Assembly (NCBI GenBank): GCA_027068975.1
Contig: JALXFN010000049.1
Location: 1-63,955, forward strand
Origin: Campylobacteraceae bacterium
GTDB lineage: Bacteria > Campylobacterota > Campylobacteria > Campylobacterales > Sulfurovaceae
Direction: 5' to 3'
Length of the DNA: 63,955 bases
How positions within the stretch are numbered: the first letter of the stretch is position 1; each line of letters starts with the position of its first letter. Shown one piece after another: positions 44,058 to 52,267 of the stretch. The notes under the pieces were generated by a model. That model was given only the letters and a program-made list of their open reading frames with translations. It did no database searches and was not told where the DNA came from. The position numbers were made by a program, and so were the translations under genes.

Positions 44058-44405
44058 TTAATAATAGATAGGCTCTCTCAAAAAACTCTCAGTCATACTA
44101 TCTACAAAAAAGAGCGTAGGAAAGGTCGTAGAGAAAAACATCTCTATTGGGTAAGTAAGCTTCCCCTCATAGGTAATAATAACTGCTACATATTTTTCAT
44201 TTAGCTCATCTACCTCATCAGAATTCATAAAATGCTCTACTATAACCTCATTACAACGCTTACAATTCTTTTTTACCAGCAAGACCATCATGGGTTTCTT
44301 CTCTTCTTGTGCCTTTTGCAACGCTTTGTCATAATCTCCAAGCCATGAAATGTGGTTGGCACTTCCAAACGATACCAAAAGTAGTAAAAGAAGTAGTATT
44401 CTCAT
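44058..44405 (-). CDS. Periplasmic thioredoxin-fold protein
   Basis: 115 aa with a signal peptide (MRILLLLLLLVSFGSAN). A DsbD-gamma/thioredoxin-like segment follows: ALQKAQEEKKPMMVLLVKKN, then the redox motif CKRC, KYVAVIITYEG and a cis-Pro type FPTLFFVDS. It starts one base after the upstream diheme peroxidase gene ends, so the two are cotranscribed. It may keep the peroxidase heme-binding cysteines or another periplasmic partner reduced. Confidence 0.75.
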   Translation of the reverse strand: MRILLLLLLLVSFGSANHISWLGDYDKALQKAQEEKKPMMVLLVKKNCKRCNEVIVEHFMNSDEVDELNEKYVAVIITYEGKLTYPIEMFFSTTFPTLFFVDSMTESFLREPIYY

Positions 44406-44406
44406 G

Positions 44407-45489
44407 CTATTTTATCTCATACTCTACAAGTTCACCATCAAGTGTTTTTAAAAACTCCACTACCTCATCTATCTGCTTTGGTGTAAACTCATTGCCTAGT
44501 TGATACTTACTCATGATTCTTACCACCTCTTTTAGCTCTTTAATAGCTCCATTATGAAAATAGGGAGCTGTTTTTGAGATGTTTCTAAGTATCGGTACAC
44601 GAAATTTTAACCTGTCATCTTTTCCAAGAAACCCACCCTCATTTGCAAAAGGAAATGGACTCTCTTTTATGTGTAAGTCTGGCTCAAATATCATTCCCAC
44701 ATAGTCAGAAAAATAGCGTCGAAGAGGAAAGTGCTGAACCGACTGTCCACCCACCGACATACCTGAATGACACCCTTTGCACCCCTTGGTCAAAAAGAGC
44801 GTCATCCCTCGTTTGGCTTTAGCACTCATAGCAGAGTTGTCACCCTCTAAAAATTCATCATACGCTCCATAGGTCAAAAGTGTTCGCTCATACGCTCCAA
44901 TGGCTTTTCGAACATTTTCAAAACGTATAGCAGTACCAAAAACCTCTTGAAACTTGCTTACATAAGCAGGTACAGCTTTTAATCTCTCTACGACTTCTTG
45001 AGGTTTCATGTTCATCTCAAAAGGTGCTTGAATAGGTCCTCCTGCTTGTTCCTCTACATCTTTAGCACGAGCATTCCAAAACTCTGCCTTTGCCAAAGCA
45101 GAGTTAAGTACTGTAGGAGAGTTTAAGTGAAAAGGGTTTGCTCTACCATGAAAACCGATTGCTGTGGGTAAATTGTCATCTCCCCCTTTGTCCAAGAGGT
45201 GACATGTTGCACAGGATATATCTTTATCTTTTGACATCAACTTCTCATTAAACAGTTCCTTTCCCAAAGCTATCTTTTGAGCTGTCATAGGGTTTTGGGG
45301 ATTATCTAGCACTTTTAAAAGTTCATCGTATGTTTTAGGAGTAGGTAACATATTGGTAGAAAGGGCTCTCTCTCGTAAAGTATCATCTGTCAAAACTTTT
45401 ACCTTTTTAGAGGGCAAAATAGAAGGCAATAGAAATATAAAAGTAATAACTAAAAATGTAATGGTTATAGGGTGGAAAAGTTTTTTCAT
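44407..45489 (-). CDS. Diheme cytochrome c peroxidase
   Basis: A 360-aa periplasmic enzyme that reduces hydrogen peroxide with cytochrome c electrons. It has an N-terminal signal/anchor (FHPITITFLVITFIFLLPSI), the low-potential heme site ISCATCHLLDKGG, family sequence FHGRANPFHLNSPTVLNSAL and EFWNARAKDVEEQAGGPIQA, and the second heme site GCKGCHSG. The conserved RVPILRNISKTAPYFHNGAI and a C-terminal FLKTLDGE complete the MauG/CCP fold. It is the first gene of a two-gene unit with the thioredoxin-like protein. Confidence 0.92.
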   Translation of the reverse strand: MKKLFHPITITFLVITFIFLLPSILPSKKVKVLTDDTLRERALSTNMLPTPKTYDELLKVLDNPQNPMTAQKIALGKELFNEKLMSKDKDISCATCHLLDKGGDDNLPTAIGFHGRANPFHLNSPTVLNSALAKAEFWNARAKDVEEQAGGPIQAPFEMNMKPQEVVERLKAVPAYVSKFQEVFGTAIRFENVRKAIGAYERTLLTYGAYDEFLEGDNSAMSAKAKRGMTLFLTKGCKGCHSGMSVGGQSVQHFPLRRYFSDYVGMIFEPDLHIKESPFPFANEGGFLGKDDRLKFRVPILRNISKTAPYFHNGAIKELKEVVRIMSKYQLGNEFTPKQIDEVVEFLKTLDGELVEYEIK

Positions 45490-45777
45490 AATGAACTCCT
45501 CAAACTCAAGTTTATACTTATCATAGAATAAAGTTGGGATAAATACAAGAAGATTTTAGCAGAGGAGGAATTTTATTTTAGCAGAAGAGGTTTTTTTATG
45601 CTCAAAATTCATCATCATTTTACAAAGCTCAAATAGCTGTAACTTCCATAAATATTCTCAATATTTATGAAAAACATTAATTAGTAAATTAATTTAAATT
45701 CTTTATTATTAAATAATGTTATTCTGATATACTATTATGGTTATATAATGTTTAATTAAAATCAAAGGATTTTCACA

Positions 45778-48018
45778 ATGAATAAAAAACAAAGCATTGG
45801 GCTCTGTTCCCTACTCTTGACATCTGCTATTGCAAATGCGAATGTAAGTGGTATAGTATATCATGACTTACCTTTAAATGTGGCTAATTTAAACACATTT
45901 GGTACAAAAGACAGCAACGAAAAAGGAGTAGCTGGTATTACAGTAAAAGCTTATTCTGATTCAGGTACTACTACAACTACAACCGACGCAAATGGTTCAT
46001 GGTCTTTAGCCTCTACTGGTAAAGTAAAAGTAGAGTTTACAAATATTCCCTCTTATTTAAAAGAGAGTGCTGGTCAATCATCAGTACAGTTTATAGATGA
46101 TGGTACAACTACAGTAAATTTGGCACTTTATAACCCTGCAGAATATGCAGACTCTACTACAAACAGCGTTGCTATGACACTTCAACCTAACTCAGCGGTT
46201 GAAGGTGTAGTTTCAATTAAAACACTTGATAAAGATGACATTCCTAGTGGGGAAAACGACTCTCTTCCAGCAACAGCTAATGATACGACTCTAACACAAA
46301 CTGGTTCTATATGGGGTCTTGCTTATGATAGCTCGAATAAGACATTTTATGCTTCAGCTGTAGTTAGACGACATACTGCTATGGGAGATGAAGGTCCAGG
46401 TGCTATTTATCAAATAAAAGATGGAGTAGCTACTCTTTTTACAAAAGTTGAAAACGTAGGAACCATTCCATCAAATACAGAAAGAGCAATAACAGAAAAG
46501 CAAAATCACGACTCTCTTTTTAATGAAGTAGGACGTGTAGGACTAGGAGATATAGATATAAGTGCAGACGGTACAAAACTTTATACTATTAATTTAAATA
46601 CAAATCAACTGGTCGAAATAGATATTGCAACAAAAGCACAAAAAACTTATGATATTGGAAATCCATTTGGTGATTGTACAGATGTAAAATCATGGGGTAT
46701 CGGTCAAAACAGTGGTAAAGTTTATGTTGGTTCTGTTTGTACCACAGATACTACAAAGGGTGCATACATTTCAGAATTTAATGGCGCTTTATTTACCCCA
46801 TTCCATCAAATACCACTTGACATGGATGGTGAAACATCACTTTATAGTGCTGTTTTTGGTCATACAAATGGTAACAAAAGATGGAGAACTTGGATTACAA
46901 ATCCAACAGATTTATTTGATGGTTTTGGAACAAGAGTTAGTTTAGCAGCACCAATTCTTTCAGATATTGTTTTTGATGAAAACAGAGGAATGATTTTAGG
47001 CTTTACAGACCGTACAGCAATGCAAGCAGGGCTTCAAAATTTTAGTCCAGTTACTACAGATAATAAACCATACAAATATGATGCTGCTGGAGATATCTAC
47101 AAAGTATGTAAAACAGATGCAGGATATGTTAATGAAGGTGAAAATGGATGTGATAGAGAAGCAGATGAATTTTTTAATGAAGATGAGTGGAGCAATAATA
47201 TTGGAGAACATAAAGAGATAGCTTTAGGTGGATTAGCATATCTACCAGGTTCAAACAGTGTTTTAACCACTGCGTTTGACCCTGTGAATAGAGGTACCTA
47301 TGACTCCTCTGGAATTATATGGATGAATACAGAAGAGGGAAAAAGAACAGCAGCACAAAGAATGGTTGGAGGACATGCAGACCCAAGCTATCATGGTAAA
47401 GCAGGAGGAATAGGTGATATTGAAATTTTAACAGCTGCTGCTCCAACAGAAATAGGAAACAGAGTTTGGTTTGATGAAAATAAAAACTGTGTTCAAGATG
47501 CTAATGAATCAGGTATTGGTGGAGTAGAAGTTAGTTTATATGCCTCTACAGATTGTACAGGTATAGCTGAAGGAACAACAACTACAGATGAAAAGGGTAG
47601 ATATCTATTCCCTGTTGAGGCTGGTAAAGATTACAGTGTATGTATTAACAATATAGCTGGTCAATCTGTACTCAATGATAAAAAATTAACTTGTAATACA
47701 AAGGGTACATCTATCAATAACAGTGATGCTATAGTTGATGGTAGTGGTGCTAAAATAGCTGTTGCCCCATTAACAACGGGAGCGAATGATCACTCATTTG
47801 ACTTTGGATTTGTTAATAAAGATGCTAACACTCCTACCCCTGTTGTAGTACCAGAACAAAACAATACTGTAAACCATGGAGATGGTTCTTGTGATTGTCA
47901 TAGTTATACAGAAGACTCATCCCCTGCATTAAATGTATGGAGTACAATGCTACTTATAACGTTAACATCTTTTATGGCTTTTCTTTTCAGAAAAGAACTT
48001 GAACAACCAAGTAAATAG
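45778..48018 (+). CDS. Exported SdrD-B-like protein with beta-propeller and C-terminal sorting tail
   Basis: 746 aa. A signal peptide (ending IANAN) precedes an SdrD B-like domain (GIVYHDLPLNVANLN, KGVAGITVKAYSDSG, TTTTDANGSW). A central ~350-residue propeller-like region follows (LGDIDISADGTKLYTINLNT). A second SdrD B-like domain reads GNRVWFDENKNCVQDANESG. The C terminus has SSPALNVWSTMLL, a hydrophobic helix and FRKELEQPSK, a tripartite tail like IPTL-CTERM sorting signals. AAAGGA precedes the ATG. It is probably a surface-attached adhesin or matrix protein. Confidence 0.78.
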   Translation: MNKKQSIGLCSLLLTSAIANANVSGIVYHDLPLNVANLNTFGTKDSNEKGVAGITVKAYSDSGTTTTTTDANGSWSLASTGKVKVEFTNIPSYLKESAGQSSVQFIDDGTTTVNLALYNPAEYADSTTNSVAMTLQPNSAVEGVVSIKTLDKDDIPSGENDSLPATANDTTLTQTGSIWGLAYDSSNKTFYASAVVRRHTAMGDEGPGAIYQIKDGVATLFTKVENVGTIPSNTERAITEKQNHDSLFNEVGRVGLGDIDISADGTKLYTINLNTNQLVEIDIATKAQKTYDIGNPFGDCTDVKSWGIGQNSGKVYVGSVCTTDTTKGAYISEFNGALFTPFHQIPLDMDGETSLYSAVFGHTNGNKRWRTWITNPTDLFDGFGTRVSLAAPILSDIVFDENRGMILGFTDRTAMQAGLQNFSPVTTDNKPYKYDAAGDIYKVCKTDAGYVNEGENGCDREADEFFNEDEWSNNIGEHKEIALGGLAYLPGSNSVLTTAFDPVNRGTYDSSGIIWMNTEEGKRTAAQRMVGGHADPSYHGKAGGIGDIEILTAAAPTEIGNRVWFDENKNCVQDANESGIGGVEVSLYASTDCTGIAEGTTTTDEKGRYLFPVEAGKDYSVCINNIAGQSVLNDKKLTCNTKGTSINNSDAIVDGSGAKIAVAPLTTGANDHSFDFGFVNKDANTPTPVVVPEQNNTVNHGDGSCDCHSYTEDSSPALNVWSTMLLITLTSFMAFLFRKELEQPSK

Positions 48019-48027
48019 AAGATAAAA

Positions 48028-48052
48028 GGCTATGGATACTCTGTCCATAGCC
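48028..48052. terminator. Bidirectional terminator
   Basis: GGCTATGGA (48028-48036) and TCCATAGCC (48044-48052) form a perfect 9-bp stem preceded by AAAA, between the convergent SdrD-like and nucleotidyltransferase genes. Confidence 0.75.
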
Positions 48053-48065
48053 ACTAACTTAATCT

Positions 48066-49538
48066 CTATCTAAACTCTTGCTCAAAACTTCTAAACTTTT
48101 TATCCAACTCTTCAATCTTGTTTTGATTAACCAAACTATCTTTTTCTAACGAGTAAGGATGCCACTCTACTTTGTGGAAAAAACTTTGCCAATAGCAGTA
48201 TGTTTCATAATCATAAGCACTCTCCCAAGCAATAAGATTAGACACTTCAAAAGTCTCCACGGTATAATCATACTCATTTTTTAAAATTTCAATAAGCTCT
48301 TTATCTTCTAATCTAGTTGATATTTTATTAAATATTTCTACATTACGACTGTAAACCGTACCAAATGGCTGACCATTAGAGGTAAAAACAATAATATCCG
48401 TAGCATCATTATTAATCAGTGACAAATACTTATCTTTATTATAGACAATACTCTTGTCATAAGAGCTAAAAAGAATAGAAGCGTTTTTATCTAAAAAACT
48501 TAATTTTTTATCACTACTTATGGTAGCATTAGGATACTCTTCTTTTAACAACTCTACTAAATTTTCATTTTTAAGATGTTTTTCTGAAAGCAAAAAAACA
48601 TTTTGTTCACTACTTGGCATAGAGTTAAGTACTTGTGTAATCATCGGTTTTCCAGAAATCTCAAGAAAAGGTTTTGCTTGACTGTACTCTTTGTAGCCAA
48701 CTTTTTCAAACTCTATGCTCTCATCAAGTAAAGAAATAACCGTTACACTATTGGCTTTAATAGATAAAGACTCTTTTGGCTTTTTGATTAAGTCAGCAAA
48801 ATAATCAGACCAATAGTTATAATCTTCTACCTCTTCAGGAACTCCCCACTGTAACATATGCTGAATATTATAAATTGAGACTTTTAAATTATCTTTTACC
48901 AATAAGTTATAAACCAATGAGACATAATATTCATCATTATAGGTAATTTTTTTATCAATTAGCTCTTTAAAATACTTCTTTAAAATACTACCTTTTTTAA
49001 AATAGTATGTTCCATTAGAGACATACTTCTCCATAGCAGCATCAATAGGCTCTTTCTCTTTAATCTCATCCATCCACTGCTCTGTATCGGTAGAGAGTGC
49101 ATAGTTTGTACCACTAAACATATGAGGATGAAATTTCTTATAGGAGACAACTGCACCATCGGCATCCCTGTCTCGTGTATGTTTTAAGAAATCTTCATAA
49201 TCCCAATAGATTCCAAAATCACAATAGTTAATAATAATCTCTTCATCATCCTCTATCAAGTCCAATATCTGTAACACTGTATATACCGGTCCTTCTGTAT
49301 GATTAGGAATCTCTATAATATTTGCATTGGGTTGAATTTTTAGCAACTCTTCTCTCATGTTTGTCTCTGCCAAGTGTTTAGCATTACAGATAAAAGTAAA
49401 CTTTGTCTCAGTTGGGAAGATATCACAAGCATGACCTACAATAGTTTTACCATTAATCTTAATTAGTGGTTTTGGTTCTTTGTATCCTGCTCGAACAAAT
49501 CTATTTCCTACTCCAGCCATAGGTATAATAATATGCAT
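48066..49538 (-). CDS. Nucleotidyltransferase with an internally duplicated, degenerate second domain
   Basis: 490 aa. Residues 1-248 are a sugar-phosphate/alcohol-phosphate nucleotidyltransferase: IIPMAGVGNRFVRAGYKEPK (the G-x-G-x-R loop and Lys), FICNAKHLAE, TEGPVYTVLQ, INYCDFGIYWD, SNGTYYFKKG, ending EEVEDYNYWSDYF. Residues ~265-480 repeat the fold: FEKVGYKEYSQAKPFLEISG, VFLLSEKHLKN, FGTVYSRNVEIF and YDYETYCYWQSFF, but the nucleotide loop is replaced by VTVISLLDESIE. So one active and one pseudo-domain are on one chain. It lies 20 bases after the HAD gene and probably activates a novel precursor for the surface glycan. Confidence 0.8.
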   Translation of the reverse strand: MHIIIPMAGVGNRFVRAGYKEPKPLIKINGKTIVGHACDIFPTETKFTFICNAKHLAETNMREELLKIQPNANIIEIPNHTEGPVYTVLQILDLIEDDEEIIINYCDFGIYWDYEDFLKHTRDRDADGAVVSYKKFHPHMFSGTNYALSTDTEQWMDEIKEKEPIDAAMEKYVSNGTYYFKKGSILKKYFKELIDKKITYNDEYYVSLVYNLLVKDNLKVSIYNIQHMLQWGVPEEVEDYNYWSDYFADLIKKPKESLSIKANSVTVISLLDESIEFEKVGYKEYSQAKPFLEISGKPMITQVLNSMPSSEQNVFLLSEKHLKNENLVELLKEEYPNATISSDKKLSFLDKNASILFSSYDKSIVYNKDKYLSLINNDATDIIVFTSNGQPFGTVYSRNVEIFNKISTRLEDKELIEILKNEYDYTVETFEVSNLIAWESAYDYETYCYWQSFFHKVEWHPYSLEKDSLVNQNKIEELDKKFRSFEQEFR

Positions 49539-49558
49539 TTTTTTTCCTTTTTTATAAA

Positions 49559-50233
49559 TTAAATTTTTATCTCATCAAATGAATAAACCTCTGTTACAAT
49601 ATTAGTATTATATAGTTTATTTTCCTTTTTTAAATTAATCCAAATTGCATCTATTCCTAAATTAGAAGCACCGACTATATCTTTGTTAAAGCTATCCCCT
49701 ATCATACAAACTTCATCTGGAATCAAGTTCATTTTTTTTAATGCAACCATAAACATATAAGGGTGCGGTTTTTCTCTACCTGCCTCTTCGCTTGTTACCA
49801 TAAGAAAACTATATTGGTCTAATTTTAACTGTTTAATTTTTCTATGTTGTATATGTGCTGTTAAATCTGTAAGCAAACAAAGTCTATTTTTATATTTTTC
49901 TAAAAACTCATAAATTCCATCAAAAGGTTTCATGGAAACCAAAAAGGTATCCCAATATAAGTTATAAACAGTTAAACTATATCTTAAAGGATTAAGCTCT
50001 AATAGCTCTAGCATCTTTTGAAAATAGAGTAGTCTGTTATGGGATGCAGCTGTATCTCCCAATTCAATTTGAACCAAACTTCTTGCTTTAGAATAGCATA
50101 TAGATATCTCTTCTTCTGATAGAGAAAACTTTTCTTTTAGAAACGTTATAACTCTATTTAAAGCTATTTTATGGCTATTGTCATAATCGTATAATGTATT
50201 GTCAATATCTAGTAATATGCCTTTATACTTCAT
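49559..50233 (-). CDS. HAD-superfamily phosphatase
   Basis: 224 aa. Motif I LLDIDNTLYDYD (nucleophile Asp plus Asp two residues on), a helical cap, motif II CLLTDLTAHI, motif III Lys in REKPHPYMFM and motif IV MIGDSFNKDIVGASNLGIDA are all intact, so it should be an active phosphohydrolase of the HAD-IA type. It lies three bases after the membrane-kinase fusion gene and 20 bases before the nucleotidyltransferase, suggesting that kinase, phosphatase and nucleotidyltransferase act in one activation pathway. Substrate unknown. Confidence 0.85.
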   Translation of the reverse strand: MKYKGILLDIDNTLYDYDNSHKIALNRVITFLKEKFSLSEEEISICYSKARSLVQIELGDTAASHNRLLYFQKMLELLELNPLRYSLTVYNLYWDTFLVSMKPFDGIYEFLEKYKNRLCLLTDLTAHIQHRKIKQLKLDQYSFLMVTSEEAGREKPHPYMFMVALKKMNLIPDEVCMIGDSFNKDIVGASNLGIDAIWINLKKENKLYNTNIVTEVYSFDEIKI

Positions 50234-50236
50234 CCC

Positions 50237-52228
50237 TTATCTATCCTCTTTTAATTTCTCACTGATAAGTAAGACCAGCATAAATTGAACAAAACCGTCA
50301 TAACCATGTTTCCATCTTGCATTTTTATCAATAATTTGGTCAACATTTAAAATAAAATTTTTAGACAACTGTGTATAATTATTTGTTGGTGCTTCTCTTA
50401 ACTCTATATATTGTGTTAATAAATCTTCATTGTAATCCCAAGTATAATTGGCTTTTAAGTTTTCTAAAATATGCTCAATATTAATACTTGCATCAAAAGT
50501 AATTTTTACTCCATGTGCTACTTTTTCTGGTTCACCTAAGCTAAAATCATGTAATGGAAAGTAATGAATAACAACATCTGCAAACTTCTTTTGAGGGTAA
50601 ATATACTTAGTAGTATCTTCAACTCTTGTTGCAATTTGTTCTAAAATCTTCTCTTTACTATAGCCTCTTTTTTTTGTATCACGTAAAATTTTCCAATGCC
50701 GTCTAAGTCTCTCATCTGTATCCATATAAACTTTTATATCTATAATTTTACGGAGTTTAGGAAGGTAAAATGGATGCAGTCCAGAAATAACAATAATCTC
50801 TTTTGGTAACAGTTTTGAAGGGGTCGTAAACTTACCAGTATCATGGTCATATTCACTTCTATAAATGGCTCTATTTTGCTTTAATTCATTTATTCCCTCA
50901 GCCTGTTTATGAATATAGTTTGCCTTTGGGTCTAAATGCGTAAATTTATCCCAATTTTTATCTCCTCTTTCCCATTTATGCTCTCCATCACCCTCTATTT
51001 CCAATAGTTTATCTCTAAAAATCAAAGTCAAGTTTGTAAGAAGCAAACTCTTTCCAACACCACTGTCTCCACCAATTCCTATTGCCAAATTTCTTTTTTG
51101 TCGATATATAGAGTTCATTCCAATACTATAACCATATGCAGATACTGTAATAAGGGTCATTACTTCAAGAAATGTATAGAAAATATTTTTTAAATTTTCA
51201 TTATCAACTTTAAAACCAATAGGCATATCTAAAAATTGTATAACTAAATCTTTTTCTTGATAAAGAAAGATAAAAAAAATCAAATAAAAAATAGTAAACA
51301 GAGAGTAAAAAGCAAGAGATTTTTCTTGATTTTCATGTTTTATAAGATAGATGGACAAATAAGGAACCATAAATACATACAGTTCAGGACGAGGAAAGAT
51401 AAATAGTATACTAACGGTAAACAATAGACCAAAATACAAATAAAGTAACTGGTCATTTACCTGTTTTTGATTAAAAAAGTAATAATAGACCAACAATATA
51501 GAAGACAAAGAAGCCAATACTTTTAGCTCTCCTATAGCAAAAGATGCTCCATTAAATGATTCTTTTAACAATAAAGTAACCATAGTAACAAACTCACCAT
51601 TTAATAGATAAGGTATATTAAGTACAATAAATATAGATAGAGCAATAAATATATATCTAACTGATTCTTTCAGATTTTCTTTGGTATAAATAAAATAAAA
51701 AATAATAGGTAACACAATTATCATATATATCTCTGAAGCCATTGCTAGTCCCATAAATAGAGCTGAATAGTACTGTTCTTTTTTTACGGTTAACATATAG
51801 GCAGTTAACAGTAATAATGATGTAGAGATAATAGTAAGATGAGTATTTATATATGTTATATAAATTATTATGGGGTTAAGAAAATAATAAATATATATTC
51901 TTTTTCTATAATCCACAAATAATTTAAGTAAAATATAGAGGATTATAAAATCAGCAAAAAGCAATGGTAATTTAAAAAATAGATTAATTAAAACTATAGA
52001 ATTAATATTTAAAAAGTTTACCATAGAGGCTAAAAAGGAATATATATATATCAATAATGAATGAAATGGATATATTAAAAATTCATTATTAAAATAAGAC
52101 TCTCCCCTATTGGTAGCTTCTAAAAAAGTCATAAACATATTATTTGTATAACTTGAGCTAAAGAGAGCAAGTAAAGCTATTTTCATTAACAACATAATAC
52201 CAATTTTCATACTAAATACTTTTAACAT
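50237..52228 (-). CDS. Polytopic membrane protein fused to a uridine-kinase-like P-loop domain
   Basis: 663 aa. Residues 1-375 have roughly 10-11 transmembrane helices and resemble GT-C glycosyltransferases in layout (an early loop NRGESYFNNEFLIYPFHSLL with a Tyr-Pro before helix 2), although the catalytic acidic residues are not certain. Residues ~380-663 are a phosphoribulokinase/uridine-kinase-like domain: Walker A GIGGDSGVGKSLLL (near residue 385), LEIEGDGEHKWERGDKNWDK, IIVISGLHPFYLPKLRKIID (Walker B region), a lid-like RLRRHWKILRDTKKRGYSKE and KFADVVIHYFPLHDF. I know of no characterised protein with this fusion. It may phosphorylate a precursor at the membrane for the adjacent HAD and nucleotidyltransferase. 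Confidence 0.8.
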   Translation of the reverse strand: MLKVFSMKIGIMLLMKIALLALFSSSYTNNMFMTFLEATNRGESYFNNEFLIYPFHSLLIYIYSFLASMVNFLNINSIVLINLFFKLPLLFADFIILYILLKLFVDYRKRIYIYYFLNPIIIYITYINTHLTIISTSLLLLTAYMLTVKKEQYYSALFMGLAMASEIYMIIVLPIIFYFIYTKENLKESVRYIFIALSIFIVLNIPYLLNGEFVTMVTLLLKESFNGASFAIGELKVLASLSSILLVYYYFFNQKQVNDQLLYLYFGLLFTVSILFIFPRPELYVFMVPYLSIYLIKHENQEKSLAFYSLFTIFYLIFFIFLYQEKDLVIQFLDMPIGFKVDNENLKNIFYTFLEVMTLITVSAYGYSIGMNSIYRQKRNLAIGIGGDSGVGKSLLLTNLTLIFRDKLLEIEGDGEHKWERGDKNWDKFTHLDPKANYIHKQAEGINELKQNRAIYRSEYDHDTGKFTTPSKLLPKEIIVISGLHPFYLPKLRKIIDIKVYMDTDERLRRHWKILRDTKKRGYSKEKILEQIATRVEDTTKYIYPQKKFADVVIHYFPLHDFSLGEPEKVAHGVKITFDASINIEHILENLKANYTWDYNEDLLTQYIELREAPTNNYTQLSKNFILNVDQIIDKNARWKHGYDGFVQFMLVLLISEKLKEDR

Positions 52229-52267
52229 ATTACTATACTATTCCTTCTATAGATTCTTATTTATTTT

